64,000 nucleotides of DNA from an uncultured Gammaproteobacteria bacterium (GCA_947259485.1 CAMYLU010000010.1:87692-151691); one strand, 5' to 3'. Shown: positions 40,870-50,381, counted from the stretch's first letter. The notes: a model not told the origin generated them from the letters alone. Numbers and translations: made by a program.

Positions 40870-41727
40870 ATGTCCGATTCAAAACTGCTAATCGTTGAAG
40901 ACCTGCACGTTACCTATAACACCCCCACCGGACTGGTGCGAGCGGTGAGCGGCGTCAGCTTCGAACTGGGGCACGAAAAGCTGGGTATCGTCGGCGAATC
41001 CGGCTCCGGTAAATCGCAAACCGGGCGCGCAATTCTAGGCCTGACCGCAACCGGTGGAACGGTTGGTGCCCGGCGCCTGGCATTCAAGGGCACCAACCTG
41101 CTGAACGCGAGTGAGCGCACCATGCGCCAGATCCGCGGCGGCGGCATCTCGATGATCATGCAGGACCCGAAGTATTCGCTGAACCCGGTTATGACGGTTG
41201 GCTCCCAGATCGAAGAGGCGCTGCTAATTCACAATCGCACCTCGAAGCGCGTGGCACGTGAGCGCACCTACGAGATGCTGCGCGCGGTAAAGATCCGTGA
41301 GCCGGAGCGGGTGTACAAGACCTATCCACACGAGGTCTCCGGGGGCATGGGTCAGCGCATCATGATCGCGATGATGATGATACCCGAGCCCGACATCATC
41401 ATTGCCGATGAACCCACTTCTGCGCTTGATGTCACCGTGCAATTGCAGGTACTGGCGGTACTCGACGATATGATCAATGAACGCGGCATGGGTCTTATTT
41501 TTATTAGTCATGATTTAAACCTGATTGCGTCTTTCTGCGACCGCATCCTGATTATGTACGACGGACGGGTGGTCGAAGAATGCAACGCGGCCGAACTCGA
41601 GCAGGCCCAACACCCCTACACCCGGGGGTTGGTCAATTGTCTGCCGCGCCTGGATGGCGGGCAGGATGAGCTACCTGTTTTAAAACGCGACCCGTCCTGG
41701 TTGACGACACCTGGAGCGACACGATGA
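40870..41727 (+). CDS. ABC transporter ATP-binding protein, DppD-like
   Basis: This 285-residue ATPase has the Walker A GESGSGKSQTGRAIL, the signature VSGGMGQRIMIAM, Walker [14 protein letters not shown] and the switch His in FISHDLNLIA. The C-terminal extension characteristic of oligopeptide ATPases is present but short. It drives import by the adjoining permeases together with the DppF-like ATPase, and overlaps that gene by 4 bp. Confidence 0.93.
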   Translation: MSDSKLLIVEDLHVTYNTPTGLVRAVSGVSFELGHEKLGIVGESGSGKSQTGRAILGLTATGGTVGARRLAFKGTNLLNASERTMRQIRGGGISMIMQDPKYSLNPVMTVGSQIEEALLIHNRTSKRVARERTYEMLRAVKIREPERVYKTYPHEVSGGMGQRIMIAMMMIPEPDIIIADEPTSALDVTVQLQVLAVLDDMINERGMGLIFISHDLNLIASFCDRILIMYDGRVVEECNAAELEQAQHPYTRGLVNCLPRLDGGQDELPVLKRDPSWLTTPGATR

Positions 41728-42509
41728 TCAATATCGAGGGTCTGGACGTGGTCTTCGGCCATGGCAAGAACTCGTTTCACGCCGTGCGTGACGTTTCGCT
41801 CAGGGTGGAAAAAGGCCAATCCTTCGGCCTGGTCGGAGAGTCCGGCTCGGGCAAGACGACCGTGCTGCGGGCGCTGGCCGGGATACTCGAGCGAGTGGCC
41901 CGGGTCAGCGGCGATATGACTGTCGCCGAAGAAACCCAGCTGCGGCATCGCTCACAATCGTTCAGGCGACGGGTACAAATGGTTTTCCAGGACCCGTTCG
42001 GTTCCCTGCATCCGCGCCACACCGTCGATACGATTTTAAGCGAACCGGCCCGGGTGCATAAACTTGACCGGATCGAGCAGCGCGTGGTGCATGCACTCGA
42101 AGAAGTCGGGCTTGATGCCTCGTTCCGATTTCGCTATCCGCACCAGATATCAGGTGGGCAGCGCCAGCGGGTTTCGGTAGCGCGTGCGCTGATCACCGGG
42201 CCTGAAATTATCCTGCTCGATGAACCCACCTCGGCACTGGATGTTTCGGTGCAGGCCGAAGTGCTCAACCTGCTGATGCGCCTGAAGCGTGAGCATGGCC
42301 TGACCTACATCCTGGTGAGTCACAACCTCGCCGTGGTAGCACACATGTGTGAATCCCTTTCGGTAATGCAAAACGGGTCGGTCGTCGAAACCATGAGCGT
42401 GCAACAATTGCGCGAGCACAGTTCGACCATGCCTTATACGCAGCAGCTGCTGACCGCGAGCCTCGGCTACGATCGCACCGCGATCGACGCCTTCGAGGAA
42501 TTCGCTTGA
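41724..42509 (+). CDS. ABC transporter ATP-binding protein, DppF-like
   Basis: This 261-residue ATPase has Walker [16 protein letters not shown]-loop VFQDPFGSL, signature [13 protein letters not shown], Walker [13 protein letters not shown] and the switch His in LVSHNLAVV. It is the second ATPase of the heterodimeric importer motor and the last gene of the transporter operon. It is shorter than E. coli DppF because the C-terminal oligopeptide extension is reduced. Confidence 0.93.
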   Translation: MINIEGLDVVFGHGKNSFHAVRDVSLRVEKGQSFGLVGESGSGKTTVLRALAGILERVARVSGDMTVAEETQLRHRSQSFRRRVQMVFQDPFGSLHPRHTVDTILSEPARVHKLDRIEQRVVHALEEVGLDASFRFRYPHQISGGQRQRVSVARALITGPEIILLDEPTSALDVSVQAEVLNLLMRLKREHGLTYILVSHNLAVVAHMCESLSVMQNGSVVETMSVQQLREHSSTMPYTQQLLTASLGYDRTAIDAFEEFA

Positions 42510-42522
42510 GCGTTAAGCGAAT
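42500..42522 (+). terminator. Inverted repeat at the end of the ABC operon
   Basis: ATTCGCTT and AAGCGAAT form a perfect 8-bp stem with a 7-base loop, spanning the stop codon of the last transporter gene. The following GTCGTTCGTTATACC is only weakly T-rich, so this is a poor intrinsic terminator. It may instead stabilise the mRNA 3' end. Confidence 0.4.
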
Positions 42523-42668
42523 GTCGTTCGTTATACCAGGTTTGACCACTATTTTATCGCCAAGTCTGACAGCACCGGCGCTACGAGGGTGATATCCGTC
42601 CCCCGGTAAATGACTAGCGGTTATCCCAGAATATGCTATTAATAAACGATGAATTTAGAGATAAACGA

Positions 42669-43037
42669 ATGAGCACAACACGTTTCAATCTAATCTTCGA
42701 GGGTGAAATAGAACCCGGCTACGACCAGGAAGAGGCGCATCGCACGCTCGAGAGCCTGTTCGAGTTCGACGACGACATCCAGGCCGAATTAAACAGCGGG
42801 CAAGCCGTCATGCTGGGTAAGAGTATGGACGCCGCGACGGCCGATTCCTTCAAACAGGCCCTGGCTGGCGCCGGTGTTTCAACCTATCTACTAGCCGAAA
42901 ATGACGCGGTCGCCCAGGCAGAGACTCCATCCCGCCGCCTGAAGGTGGATCGACGCTCAGTAAGCCTGCGCCGCGCCCAGGTCCGCAACAGCGCAATTCT
43001 GCCAGACCGGCGCAAGGGACAGGACCGTCGACTCTGA
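42669..43037 (+). CDS. Small protein with an N-terminal domain shared with RDD/GYF-type proteins
   Basis: This 122-residue protein is translated from the ATG at 42669; an upstream start at 42633 is possible. Residues 1-75 (FEGEIEPGYDQEEAHRTLES, then a SGQAVMLGKSMDAATADSF-type stretch) resemble a small domain often found at the N-terminus of RDD or GYF membrane proteins, here without the membrane part. The C-terminal 45 residues are highly basic (RRLKVDRRSVSLRRAQ, DRRKGQDRR). I do not know its function. Confidence 0.6.
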   Translation: MSTTRFNLIFEGEIEPGYDQEEAHRTLESLFEFDDDIQAELNSGQAVMLGKSMDAATADSFKQALAGAGVSTYLLAENDAVAQAETPSRRLKVDRRSVSLRRAQVRNSAILPDRRKGQDRRL

Positions 43038-43064
43038 CAGTAGTCGGGATTGCCGACAATAGTT

Positions 43065-43943
43065 TTACTGTTGCTCGAATAATTCCCAATCGGAAGCACC
43101 CGAATATCGACACTGTATCGCCGATTTCTTCACCGGATACTGGGCATCTGTTGAGCGATCAAAGGGATCGATCTTTTCCGTTTCCATCATTAGCTGGTCT
43201 TTTTCAATATGATAGGAACTCACTTGTCGAAACCCGCTGCGACCCACCTCAGTGACCAGCGGCTCCGCCTCGATTTCAAGAAAAACGGCCAGGTTTTGAT
43301 CCCACCCGCCAGTGTCAACTTCACAGGTGTAAACGATAGCCGCTTCCTCGCGCGCGTCGCCACACAGGTTGCCGAATTGAGCTTCGGTTGGATAGAAGTA
43401 GCAAGTCTTGCCGACCACCTGGTAGCTTTCGATATAACGACCGTAGCGTTCAATTTGCGCCTGCAATATTGATCTCAGGTCCTCGGCCGATAATTTTAAC
43501 GCCGGGTCCTCGGCCGGTGTTACGAGCTCTGCCGCCACGGTCGGCGGTATCGGCTCTGCATCATCGCCAGGTAGAATCGGTTCGACATCCCCGGTCGACT
43601 GTATTGGTACGACATCCCCGGTCGACTGGTTTGCACTTTCTTCCTCGATCGCATCGCACTGCCATCCCGCAACACCCAGTTTTTCAACCAGTCCGACGGC
43701 CCTGGGTTCACAATAATCTGCGTCATTGCGGGCATTCCAGGGGAAGGTCGTAACAGAAGGCTTGGTATACTTAACGCGACAGGCGAATCCGGGTTCTGCT
43801 ACCACCTCGACATAGCGCGTAACGCCACCTTTCTTGCAGGCGTAATTTAAGTCGGCATCACGCCCGACAGAGTCAGGGCTTGTGAAAGCACCACATAGAA
43901 GAAGCATACCGGGGAGGCAGGCTTTATGTGACTCGCTAAACAT
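43065..43943 (-). CDS. Secreted protein of unknown function
   Basis: I start this 292-residue protein at the ATG of 43943, which follows GGTGGAG and opens a hydrophobic signal-like stretch (about residues 9-25). The frame continues upstream to 44000 without a better start. The mature part has several Cys residues spaced like small disulfide modules (NYACKKGG, FACRVKY, ADYCEPRAVG, GWQCDAIEE). The middle has an acidic Pro-rich linker with two copies of a STGDV(V/E)PI unit. I recognise no family. Confidence 0.6.
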   Translation of the reverse strand: MFSESHKACLPGMLLLCGAFTSPDSVGRDADLNYACKKGGVTRYVEVVAEPGFACRVKYTKPSVTTFPWNARNDADYCEPRAVGLVEKLGVAGWQCDAIEEESANQSTGDVVPIQSTGDVEPILPGDDAEPIPPTVAAELVTPAEDPALKLSAEDLRSILQAQIERYGRYIESYQVVGKTCYFYPTEAQFGNLCGDAREEAAIVYTCEVDTGGWDQNLAVFLEIEAEPLVTEVGRSGFRQVSSYHIEKDQLMMETEKIDPFDRSTDAQYPVKKSAIQCRYSGASDWELFEQQ

Positions 43944-44363
43944 CTGCTTTTTGCTCCACCTGTAATACTGAGGTCGTTTTGATGCATTAGCAAAGGCCAA
44001 GTATCTCAGGCTTGCAGATATTTTAAAGAGTCATTGTTCACAAAACAAACTTCAGCGATCCAAATTGAACCGCCACTAACCATTTAACCGGGCGCTAAAT
44101 TTATTTCGATTACATGGTGAAGATCGCATCAACAGTTATGATGGACTGCGTGTGATCAATGAGGCAGCGATTGAATCGGAACTGGTCTATGTGCTTCCGT
44201 GGCAACCCGGTGACCTGGTTATCCGGGGTCATCGGTCGACCCGGTATTCAGCGACTGGAGGAACTGTCTCGGGATGAGCGCAGTGTCATGCATCTAATCG
44301 CGCTTAACAGTAATGACCCAGTGCAACATAGCTTCTGGATCGGGAGAACTTAAAACCTGGCTA
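43944..44363. other. Intergenic stretch without a convincing gene
   Basis: This 420-bp stretch lies between a secreted-protein gene and an outer-membrane protein gene. A 64-codon plus-strand frame at 44159-44353 has no recognisable domain and no clear ribosome-binding site, so it is not called. The rest is AT-rich and unremarkable. Confidence 0.4.
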
Positions 44364-44960
44364 CTATTCGATTGCCCACACCAATCCGAGGGTAACAAAT
44401 TCAGTGTCAAAATCGACACCAAAAAAACTGCCTAGCGCGTCGTATTCGTCAGTTTCTGGGAAAACCGTATATTCGATTTCTAAAGCGAGTGTATTCCCAA
44501 ATTTTATACCCGCCCCTAAGCCATAAGCGAGGCCGTAGACATTATCGTCGAAGCTCGTGGCCACGAGATCGAACTCCTGGTTTACTATGGTATATCCTGC
44601 TCTTCCCTTGAAATAGACATCGTCCTGGGTTCTACCCACTAAAAACAGCCCCATAGTATTGGTTGACCCCCTCTCAACACCCTCCCTCTCATCCGAAACC
44701 GTTTGGGTATAGGCAAATTCCAGCCCAAGATATTGATTTATATCACCGCCAAAACTAAACCCGACATGATCCATTTCTACTGGTTCGGAGCCCGACGTAT
44801 CTGCTTCGATTGATAATTGCCCTATTTGGACTCCGAGATATACCTTGCCAGGAATCAATGCTCCTGATCGTTCATCTCCAAAATCATACCGGCTCGCATT
44901 ACTCGTAGCAGGTATTAACAATGCCAAAGACAAAACAGCAATAGCGATATATTTCGTCAT
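44364..44960 (-). CDS. Outer-membrane beta-barrel protein (OmpW/OMP_b-brl-like)
   Basis: This 198-residue protein has a Sec signal peptide (cleavage likely after SNA, residue 22) and alternating hydrophobic strands typical of an eight-stranded barrel. Examples are GKVYLGVQIGQLSIEA, VGFSFGGDINQYLGLEFAYTQ and LALEIEYTVFPET. The final strand (EFVTLGLVWAIE) ends in Glu rather than Phe, slightly unusual for BAM-inserted barrels. Function is unknown; it stands alone with its own upstream region. Confidence 0.78.
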   Translation of the reverse strand: MTKYIAIAVLSLALLIPATSNASRYDFGDERSGALIPGKVYLGVQIGQLSIEADTSGSEPVEMDHVGFSFGGDINQYLGLEFAYTQTVSDEREGVERGSTNTMGLFLVGRTQDDVYFKGRAGYTIVNQEFDLVATSFDDNVYGLAYGLGAGIKFGNTLALEIEYTVFPETDEYDALGSFFGVDFDTEFVTLGLVWAIE

Positions 44961-45184
44961 ATCAAACTCCTAAATTAAAATCGTTGAGAATAGCTGCGAC
45001 GATTAGCGTTCTCACCCCAGGGCAACTTAACCTGAATTCTCAATATAGTGTAGTACATGATTGATTATGTACAGGAAATTTTTCTTTTTGCTTGATAATT
45101 CCGAGTCATACCGACTTTCGGGCCGCATCAATCTCGTAGTAACCCGTTTATTGCCTTATTGTCTATCGCCCGGACGGCAGACTC

Positions 45185-45454
45185 TTATTCGTTAATTGTG
45201 GCTTGCCAGTCTTCCATACAGCTACTCGCCACCCGGTTTCGACCACTTTCCTCGGCCGGGTAAAGGGCATCGTCCGCTAACCGGTATATCAGGTCCGTAT
45301 CTGCTGGTTGCGAGCCATTACACTGATGTATTTCCATGCCGATAGTGATCGCGAGGCAGGCAGCGACATCGCCGTAGGCGTGCTCAATTCCCAGGTCTTC
45401 AACCGCTTTACGCAGTTTTTCAGCAGGGAAAATCGGAAATATCGACAGGTTCAA
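45185..45454 (-). pseudogene. C-terminal relic of a GGDEF diguanylate cyclase
   Basis: The 89-residue frame carries only the last part of a GGDEF domain: LRKAVEDLGIEHA, an AITIGMEI strand and the end motif LIYRLADDALYPAEESGRNRV. The active-site GGDEF motif and the first half of the domain are missing. Just upstream, RFVLDYLNL resembles the strand after GGEEF, and a stop lies five codons further out. This points to a 5'-deleted gene rather than a functional protein. Confidence 0.75.
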
Positions 45455-45503
45455 ATAATCGAGGACGAACCGCGTGGTCTAACAGGCACCCACAGGTCAA
45501 CTG

Positions 45504-46217
45504 CTAGGTTTTCTGCTCGATCATCTCCCTGAATTTGAGCGGTGTACAGTTTTCATCGATATGGTGAATCGCCTGTTTGAAGTCTTTCAGGTAAAAGTTA
45601 TAAATCCATTGGGACACGGGTTTTTCCACCTGGAATACGGGGAAGCGGGCAATGATATCGACACTTTCGGAGGTCTCGATAAAATCGGTCTCCTGCAAAA
45701 CATTGACATTAAACTGCTTCAGGTTGAGTGCTGAATCCTGACCCAGGGTTTCCCAGGTCTTCTTGAGCGTATCCTTGCCCCCCAGACTGGGGCTGAACAG
45801 GCTGTCAACATCGACAGCTTGCAGTGCCTCGGCCTGAATGCCCACGCGTTCATCGGCGGCCAGAGGCAGATCCACGCCGGTAAACAGGCTGTAGTTCTTG
45901 GAGATCAGGACCGGGGCCTTGCCGTCAGCCGTGAGTTTGCTTTTACCGGACTTGTAAAGCACCAGTTTACACTGGTAGATCAATTGCCCGAGCTTGCGCA
46001 AGCGGCGCCGATCGGTATTTTTCAATCCCCGCAGTGAATCGTTGGTTTCAGCAACCTGCGCGATCAGCGTCAGTGTGGCCACATCCGTTTCAGTCGGCTG
46101 ATATTCGTAGAATACCTCGGCGGCACCTATGTTCACGGTTTTGACCTCGTCGGCCGCAAACACCGAGGAAATTGCGGGAAAAAACAAAATGGATACTAAA
46201 GTGCTAATCAATTTCAT
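45504..46217 (-). CDS. Secreted protein of unknown function
   Basis: This 237-residue protein has a Sec signal peptide (MKLISTLVSILFFPAISSVFA, cleavage after residue 21). I recognise no family in the remainder. It is mainly mixed alpha/beta with a Lys/Arg-rich segment (LKNTDRRRLRKLGQL) and a single pair of Cys residues far apart. It is probably periplasmic. The gene stands between a GGDEF relic and a divergent dehydrogenase gene. Confidence 0.65.
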   Translation of the reverse strand: MKLISTLVSILFFPAISSVFAADEVKTVNIGAAEVFYEYQPTETDVATLTLIAQVAETNDSLRGLKNTDRRRLRKLGQLIYQCKLVLYKSGKSKLTADGKAPVLISKNYSLFTGVDLPLAADERVGIQAEALQAVDVDSLFSPSLGGKDTLKKTWETLGQDSALNLKQFNVNVLQETDFIETSESVDIIARFPVFQVEKPVSQWIYNFYLKDFKQAIHHIDENCTPLKFREMIEQKT

Positions 46218-46402
46218 AACGCTGCTCCTACCCCGACTGATCGACCTTTATAATCTTTTGCAATTACCCAATGTTATTGTTATTTGGGTAATTTTTGGCA
46301 CAGTATACCGGTTAGACGGCCAACCTGAAAATCGTTGGCACCCGGTATCACAATTGCGGGAACAGTATTCGCGATAAATCATATAAGGCAGGGGACACCT
46401 AA

Positions 46403-47101
46403 ATGACAAATCCAACCATTTTGATCACCGGTGCCAATCGCGGCATTGGACTTAAGTTAAGCGAGCAATTTGCAGAAGATGGATGGCAGGTGCTCGCCTG
46501 TTGTCGAAACCCTGCCGATGCCGGGGAATTGCAGGCACTCGGTGAACGAGGCCTGGCGGTTGAGATAATGGCACTCGATGTCACCAATTACGAACAGATG
46601 GCAGCCCTGGCAGACCAGCTTGGTAACAGGCCGATCGATATCCTGCTAAGCAATGCGGGCATCTATGGTTCCAAGGGGGTTGGTTTTGGCGATATCGACG
46701 CGCAGGAGTGGCGGCAGGTGCTCGAGGTCAATACGATCGCACCGCTCATGCTGGTACAGGCGTTCGTGAAACAGGTGGCGGCCAGCCAGCAAAAACTGGT
46801 GGCGGTTATCAGCAGCAAGGTCGGCAGTATTGCAGACAACAGCAGCGGCGGCAGCTACATCTACCGCAGCTCCAAGACGGCCGTAAACCAGGTCGTCAAG
46901 AGTCTTTCGATTGACCTCGCCGATCGTGGCATCAGCGTCATAAGCCTGCACCCGGGCTGGGTGCAAACAGAGATGGGTGGTCCCAACGCGGAAATCAGCA
47001 CGGATCAGAGTGTCGCCGGGTTAAAAGGTATTCTTCAGACGGCAGGGCTCGCACAAAGCGGCCGTTTCATCGAGTATGACGGTAATAATATTCCCTGGTA
47101 A
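46403..47101 (+). CDS. Short-chain dehydrogenase/reductase
   Basis: This 232-residue protein is a classical SDR. It has the NAD(P) loop TGANRGIGLKLSE at the N-terminus, the NAG motif (LLSNAGIYG), a catalytic Ser in VAVISSKVGSI and the YRSSK motif giving the catalytic Tyr and Lys. The C-terminal part (SLHPGWVQTEMGGPNAEIS) matches sniffer-like or CsgA-like SDRs. The substrate is unknown. A ribosome-binding AGGGGA precedes the start by about 9 bp. Confidence 0.9.
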   Translation: MTNPTILITGANRGIGLKLSEQFAEDGWQVLACCRNPADAGELQALGERGLAVEIMALDVTNYEQMAALADQLGNRPIDILLSNAGIYGSKGVGFGDIDAQEWRQVLEVNTIAPLMLVQAFVKQVAASQQKLVAVISSKVGSIADNSSGGSYIYRSSKTAVNQVVKSLSIDLADRGISVISLHPGWVQTEMGGPNAEISTDQSVAGLKGILQTAGLAQSGRFIEYDGNNIPW

Positions 47102-47245
47102 AAACTGATCGCAGAATGCCGAATTTCTGAATATTTCCGTGGATAGTTGAGGGATGCGAGCACAGCAGACGACATCGGCAAACCTGTCATGGTACTAGTT
47201 TAAACAGAAGAACCTTTAACCGCAGTCTGTCCCCGCAATCGTTTT

Positions 47246-47650
47246 CTACAATTTCTCGATTGGTAAATCAATCCAGACATTAAAATTTGTTTTTTTGATA
47301 AGCCAGGCTTTCTTACCACCAACAATTCTGGCTCTGCAGGAGACAATTATTCCGTCCTGTCCCGCTTTTTCAATCTTCTTCCTGTATAAGCGTGCCTTGT
47401 CAGGAAGCAGGTAACCGACCGTTCCGCCGTTCACTACAACCCTTATCGCATATTTATCGGAAGGATTACCATTTTCATAATGTAACTTTGCCATTACTTC
47501 CTGTTTGCTACCTTTTATCGAGTAGCCCCCACATAGCGTTTCAAGATATTTTTGGCGACGTGGTTCACCGATCACTTCTAAATTGTATTGCCCATTGCCC
47601 TGTACAAAAACAGACTCTTTTTCGGCATAGAGTTTGGTAAAAATTCCCAT
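47246..47650 (-). CDS. Stand-alone HIRAN-like domain protein
   Basis: This 134-residue protein resembles the HIRAN domain, known from replication-restart helicases where it binds 3' DNA ends. Matching features are NLEVIGEPRRQKYLETLCGG, the core AKLHYENGNPSDKYAIRVVV and GTVGYLLPDKARLYRKKI. No helicase domain is fused or adjacent. It could bind nucleic acid, but a bacterial function for isolated HIRAN proteins is not established. It lies 20 bp downstream of the PPK2 gene on the same strand. Confidence 0.7.
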   Translation of the reverse strand: MGIFTKLYAEKESVFVQGNGQYNLEVIGEPRRQKYLETLCGGYSIKGSKQEVMAKLHYENGNPSDKYAIRVVVNGGTVGYLLPDKARLYRKKIEKAGQDGIIVSCRARIVGGKKAWLIKKTNFNVWIDLPIEKL

Positions 47651-47670
47651 CAGATTTCACTGTTTCCTGT

Positions 47671-48546
47671 TTACTCTTCTGCCAGCAACTGCTCACGGAT
47701 TAGCAGCAGTTCCGCGCGACGTTGCGCATCCGTAACGGGGTAGTTCATTTGGAGTGATTTATACGTATCAAGAATAATGCTGGATATGAGTAAGCGTGCG
47801 TTCTTCTTGTCATCGGCGGGCACAACAAACCACGGGGCCGTGGCCGTGCTCGTCGCATTCAGGCAGGCTTCGTAGGCTTGCATGTATTGTGGCCAGAATT
47901 TTCTCTCCTCGATATCGGCAGCACTGAATTTCCAGTTTTTGCCGGGGTCGTCGATACGCGCGAGGAAACGCTTGCACTGTTCTTCTTCTGACAGGTGCAG
48001 GAAAAATTTAACCACGCGGGTACCGTTGCGATGCAGATGGTCTTCCAGGTCAGCAATAGAGCGATAACGCTGTTGCCAGATCGTATCCGGATCAACCAGG
48101 TCGTCCGGTATCTTCTGGTTGCGCAGAATTTCCGGGTGCACCCGCACCACGAGAACTTCTTCGTAATAGGATCGATTGAAGATGCCGATACGTCCGCGTT
48201 CCGGCAAACACTGCGTAGTACGCCAGAGAAAGTCGTGATCAAGCTCTTTTGCACTCGGGCGTTTGAAGCTGAATACCTGGCAACCCTGCGGGTTAATACC
48301 CGACATCACGTGCTTGATTGCGCCATCCTTGCCGGCTGCGTCCATGGCCTGGAAAATAAGCAGCAATGCATGACGATCGTCCGCATAGTGAAGTTGTTGT
48401 TGTTCGCTAAGTTCGGCAATCTGCGCTTTAAGAAGTTTCTTGTATTCATGCTTCGACTGGTAAAGCGGCTCCACCCGGGTTGGCCATTCATCCAGCTTCA
48501 CACCCCCATCTGGTGGCACACGAAAATCCTTGATATTGATATTCAT
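47671..48546 (-). CDS. Polyphosphate kinase 2 family protein
   Basis: This 291-residue protein has the PPK2 Walker A-like motif [14 protein letters not shown] (about residues 68-81), the [19 protein letters not shown] block and the lid region [14 protein letters not shown]. It transfers phosphate between polyphosphate and nucleotides; the single-domain length and motif pattern fit class I or III enzymes that phosphorylate nucleoside mono- or diphosphates. The exact direction and substrate cannot be fixed from sequence. The HIRAN gene downstream is probably co-transcribed. Confidence 0.9.
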   Translation of the reverse strand: MNINIKDFRVPPDGGVKLDEWPTRVEPLYQSKHEYKKLLKAQIAELSEQQQLHYADDRHALLLIFQAMDAAGKDGAIKHVMSGINPQGCQVFSFKRPSAKELDHDFLWRTTQCLPERGRIGIFNRSYYEEVLVVRVHPEILRNQKIPDDLVDPDTIWQQRYRSIADLEDHLHRNGTRVVKFFLHLSEEEQCKRFLARIDDPGKNWKFSAADIEERKFWPQYMQAYEACLNATSTATAPWFVVPADDKKNARLLISSIILDTYKSLQMNYPVTDAQRRAELLLIREQLLAEE

Positions 48547-48722
48547 ACCGTTCTACCCGGTGAAAATATTTACCCCGCTATTAGGGGAAGCTCATAATTG
48601 ACGAACAACCTGCCTGAACGACAGGTTCTTTATCTAACCGAATTTATTGAAAATAGGCGCACCCAAATTAATAGTGCCAGGGTATATTAAAGCACCCCGG
48701 CACCATTGATCCATGTCATAGA

Positions 48723-49601
48723 CTACTCGATTATATGCAGTTCCACGCGTCGGTTCATGGCACGTCCTGCCGTGGTCGAATTACTACCAATCGGGCTATC
48801 TTCGCCATAACCTTTAGCTTTCATGCGATTAGCTGCCACACCGGCCGACCGCAGGTAGGCCTTAACAGACTCAGCCCGTTTTTGAGACAAGGACTGGTTG
48901 AAATCGGCATTGCCTCTGTCGTCGGTATATCCTGCCACTTCCACATTGATTTCACCGTTCCTTTTCAGCGTTTCAGCAACCTGGTCTAGCGCGTTCTTGG
49001 AGTCCCCGGTTATTTCATCTGAGCCGGTTACAAAATTGACGCCTTGAAGCACGAATGATTTCTTCAGCTCACATCCGCTGGAATCGACACTTGCGCCCGC
49101 TTTTGTATTGGGGCATTGATCTTTCAGGTCTGCAATACCGTCATTGTCGGTATCTTTAGGTGCAGTTGCGGCTATAACTAATTTACAGCCTGAACTATCT
49201 ACCGCCACACCGGATGCTGTACCGGGACAATTGTCAGCTGAATCGATGATCCCGTCCTTATCCGAATCCTTTGCGCAGCCCGTCGCATCGACCATGACGC
49301 CAGCCGCAGTAGCGGGACATTTATCGCTACTATCGGCAATGCCATCCTGATCGGCATCAGTCACTTTTGCTGCCTCGATACCTTCACACTCCGGTATCGC
49401 CAATTCGGCTGTCCAGCGAAGAGTTTTTACACATCTTCCAGTGCTATTGTGGACAAACCCACCATTTTGGTTGGTGACATATCCGTCGTGAGCCTGTCCC
49501 TCGTGAGCCTGCAGCGGGGCATGAAATATACCGGTCAGCGCTAACAGACACGCCAGTCTTTTCAAAATTCCCATAGATTTACCTTTTTTAGCCGTTTTCA
49601 T
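48723..49601 (-). CDS. OmpA-family protein with thrombospondin type-3 repeats
   Basis: This 292-residue protein is started at the ATG of 49601 because GGAGG lies 5 bp upstream and a signal peptide follows (cleavage near LQAHE). The frame extends to a TTG at 49643 without support. Residues about 85-180 hold three calcium-binding TSP3-type repeats (DADQDGIADSSDKCP, DSDKDGIIDSADNCP, DTDNDGIADLKDQCP). Residues about 185-292 form an OmpA C-terminal domain (YTDDRGNADFNQSLSQKRAE) that binds peptidoglycan. It likely ties the outer membrane to the wall. It opens the envelope-stress region. Confidence 0.88.
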   Translation of the reverse strand: MKTAKKGKSMGILKRLACLLALTGIFHAPLQAHEGQAHDGYVTNQNGGFVHNSTGRCVKTLRWTAELAIPECEGIEAAKVTDADQDGIADSSDKCPATAAGVMVDATGCAKDSDKDGIIDSADNCPGTASGVAVDSSGCKLVIAATAPKDTDNDGIADLKDQCPNTKAGASVDSSGCELKKSFVLQGVNFVTGSDEITGDSKNALDQVAETLKRNGEINVEVAGYTDDRGNADFNQSLSQKRAESVKAYLRSAGVAANRMKAKGYGEDSPIGSNSTTAGRAMNRRVELHIIE

Positions 49602-49712
49602 GTTTTCCTCCGGCGACAATTTATTTAAATGTTTATGAGCCAATCAGACTGAGTCACTCAATAACGCGACAGTAATGAGTTTTGGCTCGAACGACAATAG
49701 CTTGTGACGATG

Positions 49713-49729
49713 TTTAACAGTTCTTAACA
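49713..49729. promoter_or_regulatory. TTTAACA / CTTAACA direct repeat
   Basis: Two TTAACA-type half-sites lie 10 bp apart, about 112 bp upstream of the OmpA-TSP3 gene, on the strand opposite to that gene. They resemble the 11-bp-spaced repeats at 57718 and 60187. The 10-bp spacing and reversed orientation make this the weakest member of the set. Confidence 0.3.
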
Positions 49730-49878
49730 TTTACCGTTGTTTCGTCGATTACCAGTATCTAACCCCTGATCCCCTAACAGGTATTCAGGCCGCAACCAGG
49801 AGTAAGGAGGCCAGGGCAAAATTATCAGCCCTGACCTCGATCAATACTCGTACCGGCTGATTTTTTCGAGATAAGAAC

Positions 49879-50316
49879 CTACCAGGATTTTGGCGGGATT
49901 CGTATTTTCTGTCCCGGGTAGATCAGGTCCGGGTCCTTAATAACCTCGCGATTGGCATCGAACAACTTTGGATAGTCCATCGCATTGCCGTAAAATTTCT
50001 TGGCGATCCTGGAGAGGCTGTCCCCGCTTACAATCGTGTAGTACTCGACTTCGGGAGCGGGTTCAGGTGCTTCCATGTTATCTATATTAACCTCGGTTAC
50101 ACCCTTCACGTTGCCCGCGAGCAGTACTGCTTTTTCAACAGCATCCGCAGAGTCGGCCTTGCCACTCAGGTCAACGAGGCCCTCGTCATAGCCAACGCCG
50201 AGATCGGTAATTCCGGGGTTGTTCTCTTCAATGCTTTCCTTAATTTTCTCAGCCGGGTCATCCCCGCCACCGAATATCTTTTTACCCATATCTTTGGCGA
50301 AATCAAATAAGCCCAT
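49879..50316 (-). CDS. kbp: Kbp-like BON/LysM potassium-binding protein
   Basis: This 145-residue cytoplasmic-type protein has no signal peptide and matches E. coli Kbp (YgaU, 149 residues). A BON domain (about residues 20-85) precedes a LysM domain (about 92-142, YYTIVSGDSLSRIAKKFYGN), ending YPGQKIRIPPKSW as in that family. Kbp binds K+ and is linked to growth at high external potassium. Its presence next to dodecin and a sensor operon suggests an osmotic or ionic stress role here too. It may be in an operon with the dodecin gene 141 bp upstream. Confidence 0.9.
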   Translation of the reverse strand: MGLFDFAKDMGKKIFGGGDDPAEKIKESIEENNPGITDLGVGYDEGLVDLSGKADSADAVEKAVLLAGNVKGVTEVNIDNMEAPEPAPEVEYYTIVSGDSLSRIAKKFYGNAMDYPKLFDANREVIKDPDLIYPGQKIRIPPKSW

Positions 50317-50345
50317 AATTTTTATCCTCTTGAAAAATATTTGTT

Positions 50346-50381
50346 CGAGGCCGACGTAGGTTTGGTTTAACGAAGGCCTCG
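50346..50381 (-). terminator. Inverted repeat between dodecin and kbp genes
   Basis: CGAGGCC and GGCCTCG form a perfect 7-bp stem with a 22-base loop. Read in the direction of transcription it is followed by AACAAATATTTTTC. It could be a weak or partial terminator downstream of the dodecin gene. Confidence 0.3.

Noticed and set aside
44159..44353. Plus-strand 64-codon frame
   Set aside because: No family, signal or good start context; the flanking sequence is ordinary intergenic DNA.
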